A stretch of DNA of 50,452 nucleotides, from NCBI RefSeq assembly GCF_000429505.1, contig NZ_AUBZ01000036.1, positions 1 to 50,452 of the forward strand. The letters run 5' to 3'. Origin of the DNA: Aliagarivorans taiwanensis DSM 22990 (GTDB lineage: Bacteria > Pseudomonadota > Gammaproteobacteria > Enterobacterales > Celerinatantimonadaceae). Position numbers and translations under genes: made by a program. Shown here one piece after another: positions 26,215-35,765 of the stretch (positions are counted from its first letter, which is position 1; every line of letters begins with the position of its first letter). Under the pieces are notes generated by a model that was not told where the DNA came from, did not search any database, and saw only the letters and a list, made by a program, of their open reading frames with translations.

Positions 26215-27273
26215 TTACAGGGCGTCCAACTCGCGCAATGCAGTCAGAGTTTGCGCCATCTCGCTGGCATCACCGATGCTGATTCGAATGCAGCCCTCTA
26301 AGCGCGGTTTGTTGGCGAAGTCTCGTAGTACAATACCGCGCTCGCCCATGGCCTTAAACACTGAAGCTGAATCGCTAAAACGCGCCAGCACATAGTTACC
26401 GGTAGCCGGGAATACCTCGCTCACCATCTTTAAGCCGCTTAGGGTGTCGACCGCTTCGCTGCGCAGGCGGTTAAGCTCGTTCACTCGACTGCGCATCACA
26501 TCCAGCCCCTCGGCGCTGAGCGCTTGAGCGGCGATATCGGCGATGGGGCGTGGCACCGGGTAGGGGGCGATCACCTTCATCATCAGTGCGATTACTTCTG
26601 GGTCGGCCACCGTAAAGCCGCAACGCAGACCTGCTAGCGCAAAGGCTTTGCTCAGGGTGCGGATAACCACCAAGTTCGGGTAGCGCTTAATCAGCGGCAC
26701 CACGGTTTGTTCGGGGATAAACTCGATGTAGGCTTCATCGACCACCACGATGGCTTTGTCGCTTTGGGCTTCGAGCACTTGGCAGAGCTTGTTGTGGTCG
26801 AGCATATTGCCGGTTGGGTTGTTCGGTGCGCACAAAAAAATCAGCTTGGCATCAGCCTGACACAGCCCGTCGTAATCCACGTTGAACTGCGCATCGAGCT
26901 CGAGTTTAGCGATCTCAACGCCAATGGTTTCAGCGCTAACGGTATACATGCCGTAGGTGGGTGGGCAGATCAGGATGCGATCAACGCCCGGCTCACAGAA
27001 GGTGCGAATAAGCACCTCAATCGCTTCATCGGCGCCGCGGCTGGCCAGCACTTGGCTGCTGTCTACGCCAGCATAGTTGGCGTAGCCATCAATCAAGGCT
27101 TCCGGCTGAAACTCTGGATAGCGGTTTAGCTCGTTATCGCTTAGCGAAAAGGCTTGGCAATCGGGGCTTTCGTTGGCGTTCAGCCATACTTCACCGCTGC
27201 CGCCGATACGGCGCGCACTTTGGTAGGGCGTCAGCTTTTGCACGTTGTCGCGTGCCAGTTTTTCCAAAGACAT
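26215..27273 (-). CDS. hisC: Histidinol-phosphate aminotransferase
   Basis: PLP-dependent aminotransferase, step 7 of the pathway. 352 residues. NANESPD near the start, FLCAPNNPTGNM, VVVDEAYIEF with the PLP-pairing Asp and Tyr, and the PLP lysine in RTLSKAFALAGLR. The C-terminal arginine segment GCIRISIG binds the substrate phosphate or carboxylate. Its ATG shares one base with the hisD stop (TAATG). Confidence 0.97.
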   Translation of the reverse strand: MSLEKLARDNVQKLTPYQSARRIGGSGEVWLNANESPDCQAFSLSDNELNRYPEFQPEALIDGYANYAGVDSSQVLASRGADEAIEVLIRTFCEPGVDRILICPPTYGMYTVSAETIGVEIAKLELDAQFNVDYDGLCQADAKLIFLCAPNNPTGNMLDHNKLCQVLEAQSDKAIVVVDEAYIEFIPEQTVVPLIKRYPNLVVIRTLSKAFALAGLRCGFTVADPEVIALMMKVIAPYPVPRPIADIAAQALSAEGLDVMRSRVNELNRLRSEAVDTLSGLKMVSEVFPATGNYVLARFSDSASVFKAMGERGIVLRDFANKPRLEGCIRISIGDASEMAQTLTALRELDAL

Positions 27274-28559
27274 TAGCGTTCCTCCCCAAGGCGCAGGGTA
27301 AGCGCACGGCGGTGTGCATCCAGCCCTTCGGCATTGGCTAGCGGTACGACCGCATCGCGCAGCCCTTGTAGGCCTTCGCGGCTAACTTCCTGCACGGTGT
27401 AGCGCTTCATAAAATCAGCGGTGCCCAAGCTGTTGTAGTTACGGGTATAGCCATAGGTGGGTAGGGTGTGGTTGGTGCCACTGGCATAATCGCCCACCGA
27501 CTCCGGCGTGTACTCGCCCAAGAAGATGCTACCGGCGTGCTTGAGCTTAGGCAGCAGCGCCCGTGGCGCCTCGGTTTGCACGATTAAGTGCTCCGGACCG
27601 TACTCGTTGCTCACCTCAATGGCTTGCTCGATGGAGTCCACTAACACTGCGGTGCTGTGCGACAGTGCTTGGTCGGCAATGTTGCCACGGCTGAGTAGCG
27701 CCAACTGGCGCTCTAGCTCGGCATTTACTGCGTCGGCTTGAGCTTGGCAGTCGGTAACCAGAATCACCTGAGAGTCAGGGCCGTGCTCGGCTTGCGATAG
27801 CAAATCGGCGGCGACATAGGCAGCATTGGCGTTGGCGTCAGCAATCACCAGCACTTCCGATGGGCCTGCGGGCATATCAATCGCCGCGCCAGCGTGGTCT
27901 TTGCTGACCTGCTGTTTAGCCTCGGTCACAAAGGCGTTGCCGGGACCGAAGATCTTGTCCACTTTGGCGACGGTTTCCGTACCAAAGGCCATCGCGGCAA
28001 CAGCCTGCGCGCCACCGGCGCAGTAGATTTCGTCCACGCCACACAGTGCGGCTGTGTAGACAATCTCTGGGGCAATCGGCGGCGGCGAGCACAGTACCAC
28101 TTTGTCACAACCGGCAATCTGCGCGGGCACTGCCAGCATCAAGACAGTTGAAGGCAGGGGAGCTGTACCGCCTGGCACGTAGAGTCCGACTCGCTCGATG
28201 GGCGCCGAGTGCTGTTCACAGACCACTCCTGGCTGTGTTTCCAGTACCACAGTCTTTGGCTTTTGAGCTTGGTGGAAGGCTTGTATGTTGGCTTTCGCCT
28301 GAGCCACTGCGGCCTTGAATTCCTCACTGAGTCCTTGCTCCGCGTTACGTATGTCCTGCTCGCTCAGGCAAACCTGAGTGAGCTCGGTATTGTCGAAGCG
28401 CTTGGCGTACTCAATCAGGGCACTATCGCCTTGCTGACGTACTGCTGTGATAACCTCGCTTACAATGCTGCTGACATCGCCACCCGCCGCTACGGCAGGG
28501 CGCGAAAGCACGGCTTGCTTGTCATCTTGCGCCAGTTGATTCCAATTAACGACTTGCAT
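27273..28559 (-). CDS. hisD: Histidinol dehydrogenase
   Basis: Zinc- and NAD-dependent enzyme oxidising L-histidinol to L-histidine, the last two steps. 428 residues, close to E. coli (434). VGLYVPGGTAPLPSTVLM, FGPGNAFVTEAK, and DMPAGPSEVLV are family blocks. The zinc ligands lie in SQAEHGPDSQ (Gln, His) and near GTNHTLPT. EYGPEHL holds the catalytic Glu-His. Two bases separate it from hisG. Confidence 0.97.
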   Translation of the reverse strand: MQVVNWNQLAQDDKQAVLSRPAVAAGGDVSSIVSEVITAVRQQGDSALIEYAKRFDNTELTQVCLSEQDIRNAEQGLSEEFKAAVAQAKANIQAFHQAQKPKTVVLETQPGVVCEQHSAPIERVGLYVPGGTAPLPSTVLMLAVPAQIAGCDKVVLCSPPPIAPEIVYTAALCGVDEIYCAGGAQAVAAMAFGTETVAKVDKIFGPGNAFVTEAKQQVSKDHAGAAIDMPAGPSEVLVIADANANAAYVAADLLSQAEHGPDSQVILVTDCQAQADAVNAELERQLALLSRGNIADQALSHSTAVLVDSIEQAIEVSNEYGPEHLIVQTEAPRALLPKLKHAGSIFLGEYTPESVGDYASGTNHTLPTYGYTRNYNSLGTADFMKRYTVQEVSREGLQGLRDAVVPLANAEGLDAHRRALTLRLGEER

Positions 28560-28561
28560 GC

Positions 28562-29461
28562 TTATCTCAACATTTTCTCGATTGGCATTACCAGAATGGA
28601 GCTCGCGCCTAGCGCTTTAAGTTTCTCCATCGTCTCCCAGAACAGGTTCTCGGTGGATACCACATGCAGGGCAACTTTGTCGGTATCGCTGGCCAGATCC
28701 AGTACGGTCGGGTTCTCGCTACCAGGCAGCAGCTCAATCACTTCATCCAGCTTGGTCTTAGGCGCGTGCAGCATGATGTACTTGCTCTCTTTGGCTTCCA
28801 TCATGCCTTGCATACGCAGCAGGATTTTATCGAGGAAGGCTTGCATCTCAGGCTCAAGCTGGCGCTTGGATTTGATCAGTACCGCTTGTGAGCGGTAGAT
28901 AACCTCTACTTCTTTCAGGCCATTGGCTTCCAAGGTCGCGCCGGTCGATACCAAGTCACAGATGGCGTCGGCCAGGCCTGCGCGCGGGGCAACTTCCACC
29001 GAGCCGTTTAGCATACAGGTAGAGAAGGGCACGCCTTGCTCGTCGAGGTAGCGCTTTAGGATGCCGGGGTAAGAGGTGGCGATACGGGTGTTGGCCAGGC
29101 ACTGCGGGCCGGTGTAATCGAACTCTTCTGGCACCGCCAGTGAGAAGCGACAGCCGCCGAAGTCGAGACGCTTAAGTACGTCACAGTCGGTGGGCTCGGC
29201 TTGGGCAGTACGTAGCATGGTTTCTTCTTCGAGTACGTTTTCGCCAACGATACCGAGGTCAACCACGCCGTCCATTACCAGGCCGGGGATATCGTCATCG
29301 CGAACCCGCAGTAGGTCGATAGGCATGTTTTCAGAGTGGGCGATCAGGCGCTGCTGACGAAGGTTGATCTTCATACCGCAGCTTTTTAGCAGGGCTTGTG
29401 AGTCATCGCTCAAACGTCCAGATTTTTGAATGGCGATGCGTAGTCGTGTTTGTTCAGTCAT
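28562..29461 (-). CDS. hisG: ATP phosphoribosyltransferase, long (HisG-L) form
   Basis: First and feedback-inhibited enzyme of histidine synthesis: ATP plus PRPP to phosphoribosyl-ATP. 299 residues, the long form with the C-terminal ACT-like regulatory domain (about 225-299), so no HisZ partner is needed. [14 protein letters not shown] opens the protein, and the PRPP loop appears as [14 protein letters not shown]. It starts 122 bases after the leader peptide stop, beyond the attenuator. Confidence 0.97.
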   Translation of the reverse strand: MTEQTRLRIAIQKSGRLSDDSQALLKSCGMKINLRQQRLIAHSENMPIDLLRVRDDDIPGLVMDGVVDLGIVGENVLEEETMLRTAQAEPTDCDVLKRLDFGGCRFSLAVPEEFDYTGPQCLANTRIATSYPGILKRYLDEQGVPFSTCMLNGSVEVAPRAGLADAICDLVSTGATLEANGLKEVEVIYRSQAVLIKSKRQLEPEMQAFLDKILLRMQGMMEAKESKYIMLHAPKTKLDEVIELLPGSENPTVLDLASDTDKVALHVVSTENLFWETMEKLKALGASSILVMPIEKMLR

Positions 29462-29486
29462 TGTTTTCCCTATTCTTTAAATTAAA

Positions 29487-29516
29487 AACCCCCGGAGGGC
29501 TGACCTTCCGAGGGTT
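29487..29516 (-). terminator. his operon attenuator
   Basis: On the minus strand AACCCTCGGAAGG pairs with CCCTCCGGGGGTT around a four-base loop and is followed by TTTTTAATTT (29484 downward). It lies between hisL and hisG, where classical his attenuators lie. A further dyad, GGAAGT with ACTTCC near 29548-29567, probably belongs to the alternative pause or antiterminator folding. Confidence 0.88.
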
Positions 29517-29583
29517 ATAAATTTGACTGTTTTAACACCACCGGAAGTTCAAATTTCACTTCCAGCAGCAAACCTCCTGAAAG

Positions 29584-29631
29584 CTACTCTGGATGATGAT
29601 GGCGATGATGCTTCAGAAAGTTGGTGTTCAT
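29584..29631 (-). CDS. hisL: his operon leader peptide
   Basis: Fifteen-codon frame: MNTNFLKHHRHHHPE. Five of six codons in a row (8 to 13) are histidine, interrupted by one arginine. E. coli has seven unbroken histidines followed by Pro-Asp. Ribosome stalling on these codons when charged His-tRNA is scarce should favour the antiterminator and let transcription continue into hisG. Too short for usual gene finders, but position, composition and the attenuator downstream make it secure. Confidence 0.93.
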   Translation of the reverse strand: MNTNFLKHHRHHHPE

Positions 29632-29780
29632 AGTTGCTGATTCCTTGCTGCGCTAGTGCGCTTAAATGTGCCGTTATCGTTACCAATCCCCGGACAAAAT
29701 GCAAGCGTTTTTTAAGCCCAAAATTCAAGTAAAGCTGCGCTTGGACGATAATTATACAAAGACAGCACGTTGGGGGGCTT

Positions 29781-29987
29781 ATGAGTCAGGATTATATCGG
29801 GCAGGTACTACCACCTAAGCCTGCAGTGCCCACACGCAAAGAGCGACCGATTAAGACCGGTGAGGTCTACAAGAAAACCGCGGCCGAAGGGCAGGCGGAT
29901 GTAAAAACGCGGGTGAAGCCAAAAGGTGAGCAGCAAAAACGCAAGAAGCCCAAAGATGATGGGCATGATATTGATGTGTTTGTTTGA
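29781..29987 (+). CDS. Small basic, proline- and lysine-rich protein, unknown
   Basis: 68 residues, about a quarter Lys or Arg, with several prolines and an acidic C-terminal end (DDGHDIDVFV). No signal peptide or membrane segment; likely disordered. GGGGGG ends four bases before the ATG. TTCAAG and GATAAT with 17-base spacing (about 29733-29761) are a possible promoter. It is divergent from the his operon and 75 bases before yoaA, so may share its transcript. No family recognised. Confidence 0.6.
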   Translation: MSQDYIGQVLPPKPAVPTRKERPIKTGEVYKKTAAEGQADVKTRVKPKGEQQKRKKPKDDGHDIDVFV

Positions 29988-30062
29988 AGCGCGCTGACGT
30001 TTGGCGCAGGTGCTGCCGCCTGCTATAGTGTGCCGACTTAAAATCGACCCCAAGGCGCGCCC

Positions 30063-31973
30063 ATGCAACACTTTGCCAACGATGGGCTTTTGGCAAAAAA
30101 ACTCCCCGGATTTTCCCCTCGTCCTCAACAGCAAGTGATGGCAAAAGCCGTGGCCGAAACGCTGGATCAGCAACAGCAGTTGTTGGTGGAAGCGGGTACC
30201 GGTACCGGTAAGACCTTTGCGTATCTGGTTCCCGCCTTGGAATCGGGCAAGAAAGTCATCATCAGCACCGGCTCTAAGGCCTTGCAAGATCAGCTCTATA
30301 ACAAAGACTTGCCACGCATGGTGAAAGCCTTAGGCGGTGGCCACCATGTGGCGCTGCTCAAAGGTCGCGCCAACTATCTGTGTATTGAACGCTTAAACGG
30401 CTTTGCCCACACCGGCTCGGGTCAGGATAGGCATACGTTGTCGATTCTCACCAAGATCAAAGCCTGGGAGCAGAGCTCAAGCAGTGGCGACATCTCCGAG
30501 CTTGGCCCGATGGCCGAGCAGGCCGATATCGCCAATCTGATTACCTCCACCAACGATAACTGCCTTGGGCGCGATTGCCCATCCTACAAGGACTGCTATC
30601 TGGTGAAGGCGCGCAACCGCGCGATGGAGGCCGAGCTGGTGGTGGTGAACCACCATCTGTTCTTTGCCGATATGGCGGTAAAAGAGACCGGCTTTGGCGA
30701 GCTGCTGCCCAATGTCGATGCCTATATCTTCGATGAGGCCCACCAGTTACCGGATATTGCTGCCACCTACTTCGGTGAGCATTTCTCCTCGCGTCAGGTG
30801 CAGGACTTATGTCGCGATGTCAATCTGGCCTACCAAACCGAGTTGCGTGATATGGCGCAGCTGGCCCGGGCTGCGCTCAAGTTAGAGAAGCAGCTTAAAG
30901 ATTGCCGGCTTAACTTTGAGGGGATGCGCGATAAGGGCGAGTGGCGCCCGCTGGCTAAGCAACCTCGCTTTGTCGAGGCGATGGCCCGGTTACGTGACGA
31001 TATGGAGTTCGTCTATCAAGTGCTCAAGCTAGCGCTGGGGCGCAGCGAGCTGGCGGATAGCTGCTTTGAACGTCTGGCCTCGCAGCGCGCACTGCTGGCC
31101 AAGGTGATGGATGTGGACCAAACCGGGTTTAGCTATTGGTACGAGACCACCCGTTTACACTTTTCCCTGCATCTGACTCCGCTCAATATCGCGGAGCGCT
31201 TTGCCACTGAGGCTGAAGCGCGTGAGGCAGCGTGGGTGTTTACCTCCGCAACCTTGGCGGTAAATGGCGTCTTTGATCACTTCCAAACCCAGTTGGGAAT
31301 CAAGGAGGCGAAAACGGTGCTGCTCGACAGCCCCTTCGATTACCAAACACAGGGCTTGTTGTGTGTACCGCGCTATCTGCCAGACACCAAGGCGCAGCGC
31401 GCCGAGTACCTGATGTTGTCGCAGCTACAGCCGTTGATTGAGCTCAACCAAGGGCGCTGCTTCTTTTTGTGTACCAGCCATAGCATGACGCAACGCGTCG
31501 CTACAGCGCTACGTGAGCTAAGCTCGCTGAACGTGCTTGTACAAGGCGAAGGGGCTAAGTTGGAGTTATTGCAGCGTTTCACCGCCGAGGAAAACAGCGT
31601 GCTGGTGGCTACTGCAACCTTCTGGGAAGGGGTAGACGTGCCAGGGGATGCGCTATCGTTAGTGATTATCGACAAGCTGCCGTTCGCCTCGCCGGATGAC
31701 CCATTGATGAAAGCGAAGAGTGAAGATTGCCGAATGCGTGGCGGGGATGCCTTCTCTCAGGTATATTTGCCGCACGCTGCTATCACCCTCAAGCAAGGGG
31801 TGGGGCGCTTGATCCGCGATCAGCAGGACCGAGGCGTGGTAATCATCTGCGACAACCGCTTGGTAAATCGCAACTATGGCGCCACCTTTGTGGCCAGCCT
31901 GCCTCCGATGCCACGCACCCGCGATTTAAAGAAAGTTGAACAATTTATTAGAGAGAAAAATGGCGACAGCTAA
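30063..31973 (+). CDS. yoaA: DinG-family ATP-dependent DNA helicase YoaA
   Basis: XPD-like iron-sulfur 5'-3' helicase. E. coli YoaA acts in repair of replication damage with the HolC (chi) subunit of DNA polymerase III. 636 residues, the E. coli length. Walker A EAGTGTGKTF near residues 43-52; four cysteines for a 4Fe-4S cluster, in NYLCIERL and CLGRDCPSYKDC; the DEAH box in FDEAHQLPD; motif VI near LKQGVGRLIRDQQDRG. Its last 14 bases overlap the start of tsaB. Confidence 0.94.
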   Translation: MQHFANDGLLAKKLPGFSPRPQQQVMAKAVAETLDQQQQLLVEAGTGTGKTFAYLVPALESGKKVIISTGSKALQDQLYNKDLPRMVKALGGGHHVALLKGRANYLCIERLNGFAHTGSGQDRHTLSILTKIKAWEQSSSSGDISELGPMAEQADIANLITSTNDNCLGRDCPSYKDCYLVKARNRAMEAELVVVNHHLFFADMAVKETGFGELLPNVDAYIFDEAHQLPDIAATYFGEHFSSRQVQDLCRDVNLAYQTELRDMAQLARAALKLEKQLKDCRLNFEGMRDKGEWRPLAKQPRFVEAMARLRDDMEFVYQVLKLALGRSELADSCFERLASQRALLAKVMDVDQTGFSYWYETTRLHFSLHLTPLNIAERFATEAEAREAAWVFTSATLAVNGVFDHFQTQLGIKEAKTVLLDSPFDYQTQGLLCVPRYLPDTKAQRAEYLMLSQLQPLIELNQGRCFFLCTSHSMTQRVATALRELSSLNVLVQGEGAKLELLQRFTAEENSVLVATATFWEGVDVPGDALSLVIIDKLPFASPDDPLMKAKSEDCRMRGGDAFSQVYLPHAAITLKQGVGRLIRDQQDRGVVIICDNRLVNRNYGATFVASLPPMPRTRDLKKVEQFIREKNGDS

Positions 31974-32652
31974 TTTATTGGCCCTGGATACTGCCACCGA
32001 AAACTGCTCGGTAGCCTTGGATTACCAAGGCGAGCGTCTGCATATTGAAGAGTACGCGCCGCGCGATCATACCAAGAAGGTGCTGCCTTTTGTACAACAG
32101 ATCCTAAGCCAGGCCGGAATTGGCTTAAGCCAGCTTGACGCTATCGTATTTGGCCGCGGTCCGGGCAGCTTTACCGGCGTGCGCATTGGTGTTTCAACCG
32201 CGCAGGGGCTGGCTTTTGGTGCTGACTTACCGATGATTGGCGGCTCAACCCTGCAAGCTATGTCGCAAGCGGTAGCTCGCCTGCATGGCGCTGAGCGTTG
32301 CCTTGCTGCCATCGATGCGCGCATGAATGAAGTGTACTTGAGCGAGTATGCCTTGGTAGATGGCCTGATGACCTTGCAAGGCGAAGAGCAAGTGATCCCG
32401 CCGGAGGCCTTGTCTGCTAGCGACGTGGCGGCCTGTGCGGTTGGTACCGGATGGCAGACCTACGCTGAGCTGTTGCAACAACGCTACCCTAATGCAATGC
32501 TCGTTGAGAACCCCTTGTATCCATCGGCACAAGATATGCTTGATTATGGTCAATGGGCCTACGCGAAGGGCAAACACTGCCCAGCCAGTGAAGCTCAGCC
32601 GGTGTACCTTCGAGATAAGGTCACGTGGAAGAAACTACCGGGTCGCGAGTAA
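31960..32652 (+). CDS. tsaB: tRNA threonylcarbamoyladenosine biosynthesis protein TsaB (YeaZ)
   Basis: Scaffold partner of TsaD in making t6A at position 37 of ANN-decoding tRNAs; essential in many bacteria. 230 residues (E. coli 231). LALDTATENCSVAL opens the ASKHA fold, and FGRGPGSFTGVRIG is the family signature. The start at 31960 (MATANLLAL) fits the family. The frame overlaps the yoaA end, as in E. coli, where the genes are also adjacent. Confidence 0.95.
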   Translation: MATANLLALDTATENCSVALDYQGERLHIEEYAPRDHTKKVLPFVQQILSQAGIGLSQLDAIVFGRGPGSFTGVRIGVSTAQGLAFGADLPMIGGSTLQAMSQAVARLHGAERCLAAIDARMNEVYLSEYALVDGLMTLQGEEQVIPPEALSASDVAACAVGTGWQTYAELLQQRYPNAMLVENPLYPSAQDMLDYGQWAYAKGKHCPASEAQPVYLRDKVTWKKLPGRE

Positions 32653-32715
32653 ACCGTTTCTCGCAGACTCGCTTCTGGCAGATCAATGTTAGTGCGCTGA
32701 TAAAGGGAGTAGGGC

Positions 32716-32988
32716 ATGCGCATCAATGGAGTCAACCACGGTCTACAGCCGCAGAGCCAGCCTAAGGCCCTGCCGATTGACCAAAGCAGCGAACAGCCTG
32801 CCCGCAAGGGTGGGGTGTTGCGGCCGTGGGCTCCGCATATGGAAGCGACGCTGCAAGGCGCCGCTTCAGTGCAATATGATGCAACCCCCGGTGCGGCCAA
32901 CGATGCGATAAACCACTACCGTAGTGTTGATGGCCAGCTTAAGCGTCAAGAAATTAACGCCCTGTTCGGTGTGGACCTGTATGCCTAG
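32716..32988 (+). CDS. Small conserved protein, unknown
   Basis: 90 residues, with AGGGAG just ahead of the ATG. The N-terminal half is Gln/Pro rich and low in structure. The C-terminal helix AINHYRSVDGQLKRQEIN followed by ALFGVDLYA looks conserved: other gammaproteobacterial proteins end in similar GVDLYA or GIDTYA tails (my recollection, not a search). No signal peptide or membrane segment. It lies between tsaB and a hydrolase gene on the same strand, so may be co-transcribed. Confidence 0.65.
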   Translation: MRINGVNHGLQPQSQPKALPIDQSSEQPARKGGVLRPWAPHMEATLQGAASVQYDATPGAANDAINHYRSVDGQLKRQEINALFGVDLYA

Positions 32989-33005
32989 CGCCACGTCTCC
33001 CTCTG

Positions 33006-33881
33006 ATGTCTGATTCCTCCTCTAGCACATCCGTCAAGCGCACTGACTTCGTCACGCCCAATGGACTCGCTTGCATCGAACAGTTGGCAGATAGCGACAC
33101 CTTAATCGTCGCACTGCATGGCTGGATGGATAACGCGGCGAGCTTTTTCCCACTGATGGACGTCATGCCCGAGCAGCACATTGTTGCTCTGGAGTGGCCT
33201 GGCCATGGTCACTCAGCTCATCGTGACGACTATTACCACTTCGCGGACTATGTCGACGACCTTCACCTTGCTCTTACCCATCTGGAACCCCGCAAGCCAA
33301 TAGTTCTAGTAGGCCACTCCTTGGGCGCCTTGGTTGCAACGGTGTTTGCGGCCACCTTTCCTGAGCTGGTTCATGCGCTGGTGTGTATCGATGGCTTAGG
33401 GCCGCTTAGTCTGCCACTGGACCAACAAGTCGCGCATTTTCGGCGAGCGATTGAGCAGCGCCGGCAAACGCCCAAGGTAAGAGCTCTGTCCTCTGTCGAC
33501 TTTGCGGTCAAAATTCGTGCGAGTAGTTCAAAACTGTCGTATGAAAACAGTCAGTTACTGGTGGATCGGGGTATACTCAAAGCCGATAGAGTTTGGCATT
33601 GGCGCCATGATTCTAGGTTGAAACTGAGCTCACCACTTCGGATGAGCGAACAGCAGGCGCAAGTGTTCTGCGAGGCTGTGCAAGCACCGCTATTGCTGTT
33701 AAGGGCTGCGCAAGGCAGTTATTTATCAGATTCAGTGTTAGCCCAACGCTCGGCATGGTTTAAACAGCTGGACGTAAGCCATGTCGGTAAGGGTCATCAT
33801 CTGCATATGAGCTCAGCAAAGGAATGCGCTTTAATAATCAAACGGATGCTTAAAACATTTGAGCCACATCAAAACTTTTAA
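33006..33881 (+). CDS. Alpha/beta hydrolase
   Basis: 291 residues, cytoplasmic. HGWMDNAASF forms the oxyanion strand-turn, the nucleophile elbow is GHSLGA (Ser), and the final His is probably in GKGHHLHMS near residue 270. LEWPGHGHS and CIDGLGPL are typical of the broad epoxide hydrolase/esterase group. Substrate unknown. It starts 18 bases after the small protein and precedes fadD. In E. coli the slot between tsaB and fadD holds yoaF instead. Confidence 0.85.
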   Translation: MSDSSSSTSVKRTDFVTPNGLACIEQLADSDTLIVALHGWMDNAASFFPLMDVMPEQHIVALEWPGHGHSAHRDDYYHFADYVDDLHLALTHLEPRKPIVLVGHSLGALVATVFAATFPELVHALVCIDGLGPLSLPLDQQVAHFRRAIEQRRQTPKVRALSSVDFAVKIRASSSKLSYENSQLLVDRGILKADRVWHWRHDSRLKLSSPLRMSEQQAQVFCEAVQAPLLLLRAAQGSYLSDSVLAQRSAWFKQLDVSHVGKGHHLHMSSAKECALIIKRMLKTFEPHQNF

Positions 33882-34057
33882 CATTGCTTTTGTTAGTTAA
33901 ATGTTATCGCCTTGTTATTCTCTATGCTGAGTGAAACAATCACTTTCGCACTAGAGCATTAACTCTAGGTTTGTTTGGCAAGGCTGCCATTAACAAGGTG
34001 AAACTTCACAACGCACATATAATTAGAATCAACTAATCGATCCCTGAGGAGAGCTGC
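33882..34057. other. fadD upstream region
   Basis: 176 bases. A promoter for fadD is expected here. No GGTC or GACC core of a FadR operator is present, so direct FadR control of this fadD is not supported by the sequence. A short dyad GTGAA-TTCAC occurs near 34000. Confidence 0.4.
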
Positions 34058-35719
34058 GTGGATAAGATTTGGCTAAACCGCTATCCGGAAGATGTACCGG
34101 CAGACATTGATCCTGCTCGCTATCCGTCACTGCTGGAAGTATTTGAAGAAAGCGTGGCGAAAAATGCCGACCGAATCGCTTATATCAATATGGGTCAAGT
34201 GATGACCTACCGCCGCGTCGAAGAGCAAAGTCGTGCATTCGCCGCGTATCTGCAAAATGAATTAAAGCTGCAAAAAGGCGACCGGGTCGCGATTATGATG
34301 CCCAACTTGCTGCAGTACCCGATCTGCTTATTCGGTGCACTGCGCGCCGGTGTCACCGTGGTGAATGTTAACCCGCTGTACACCCCGCGTGAGCTCAAGC
34401 ATCAGCTAAACGATAGCGGTGCAACCACCATCGTATTGGTCTCTAACTTCGCTCATACCCTCGAAGAAGTGGTAGCCGATACCCCAGTTAAGAACGTGAT
34501 TTTGACCAGCTTGGGTGATCAGCTCTCTCCCACCAAGCGCACCTTGGTGAACTTTGTGGTCAAGTACGTGAAAAAGATGGTGCCAAAGTACAATCTTCCG
34601 GGGGCACAGTCGCTGCGCTATGTGCTCTCCAAGGGCCAACACCTGCAATACATTCGCCCTAAGGTTGAAGCAGAAGACCTGGCGTTCTTGCAATACACCG
34701 GTGGTACGACCGGCGTGGCTAAAGGCGCGATGCTTACTCACCGCAACATGGTGGCGAACTTGCTGCAGGCGCAGGCCATCGTCGGCCCTTGTTTGCGAGA
34801 GCACGAAGAGCTGGTGGTCACAGCCTTACCGCTCTATCACATCTTCGCATTGCTGGCGAACGGGCTGCTGTTCTTTATGCTCGGCTGCCAGAACCTGCTG
34901 ATTACCAATCCGCGGGATATTCCTAACTTTGTGAAGGAGTTGGGAAAAGTGAAGTTCACGGCGATTACCGGGGTGAATACCTTGTTCAATGCCCTGGTGA
35001 ACCATCCAGAATTCTCCAAACTGGATTTTTCGCAGCTACGGCTGTCGATGGGCGGTGGTATGGCGGTGCAAAAAGCGGTGGCCGATCGCTGGCAATCGGT
35101 AACTCATTGTCGGCTGATTGAGGGCTATGGCCTCACCGAATGTGCCCCCTTGGTCACCGTTTGTCCCTATAACCTCGAAGCTTACAACGGCAGTATTGGT
35201 CTGCCTGCACCGTCCACCGATGTAAAACTGGTAGATGAGAGCGGCAAAGAAGTGAGCTTAGGCGAAGCGGGTGAGTTGCTGGTTCAAGGTCCGCAGGTGA
35301 TGCGCGGTTATTGGCAACGTGAGCAGGCCACCAAAGAAGCAATGCCTGACGGCTGGTTTGCCACCGGTGATATCGCCACGGTGGATGAAGACGGCTTCTT
35401 CCACATCGTTGACCGCAAGAAGGATATGATCCTAGTCTCCGGCTTTAATGTGTTCCCCAACGAGGTTGAAGAAGTGGTTGCCATGCACGATGGCGTGTTA
35501 GAGGTTGCGGCTGTCGGGGTGCCGCACAATGTAAGCGGCGAAGTGGTGAAGGTCTTTGTGGTGAAACGCGAAGCAAGCCTGACCGAAGAGGCGCTGTTGG
35601 CCCACTGTAAAGAGAACCTCACCGCTTATAAGGTGCCGAAATTAGTAGAGTTTCGAGAAGAGCTACCTAAGACCAATGTTGGGAAAATTCTACGTCGCGC
35701 TTTGCGTGACGAGCAATAG
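34058..35719 (+). CDS. fadD: Long-chain fatty acid-CoA ligase
   Basis: Activates long-chain fatty acids to acyl-CoA at the inner membrane for beta-oxidation. 553 residues; E. coli FadD is 561. The ATP/AMP motif is [16 protein letters not shown], the adenylate motif YGLTECAP, and the FACS signature [16 protein letters not shown]. The final catalytic Lys is likely in [12 protein letters not shown] start at 34058 with GAGGAG eight bases upstream. It is followed closely by rnd, as in E. coli. Confidence 0.95.
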   Translation: MDKIWLNRYPEDVPADIDPARYPSLLEVFEESVAKNADRIAYINMGQVMTYRRVEEQSRAFAAYLQNELKLQKGDRVAIMMPNLLQYPICLFGALRAGVTVVNVNPLYTPRELKHQLNDSGATTIVLVSNFAHTLEEVVADTPVKNVILTSLGDQLSPTKRTLVNFVVKYVKKMVPKYNLPGAQSLRYVLSKGQHLQYIRPKVEAEDLAFLQYTGGTTGVAKGAMLTHRNMVANLLQAQAIVGPCLREHEELVVTALPLYHIFALLANGLLFFMLGCQNLLITNPRDIPNFVKELGKVKFTAITGVNTLFNALVNHPEFSKLDFSQLRLSMGGGMAVQKAVADRWQSVTHCRLIEGYGLTECAPLVTVCPYNLEAYNGSIGLPAPSTDVKLVDESGKEVSLGEAGELLVQGPQVMRGYWQREQATKEAMPDGWFATGDIATVDEDGFFHIVDRKKDMILVSGFNVFPNEVEEVVAMHDGVLEVAAVGVPHNVSGEVVKVFVVKREASLTEEALLAHCKENLTAYKVPKLVEFREELPKTNVGKILRRALRDEQ

Positions 35720-35765
35720 CCCTTAAAATAGCAGGCAAATCCTGCTTTCTTGAGGAGTGGCTGCG

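Noticed and set aside
29808-30287. Long minus-strand frame opposite the small basic protein and yoaA start
   Set aside because: Shadow of two genes on the other strand; composition is Arg/Leu/His-rich without a domain, and no ribosome site is evident.
33882-34057. FadR operator at fadD
   Set aside because: Searched by eye for ACTGGTC or GACCAGT cores; none present.
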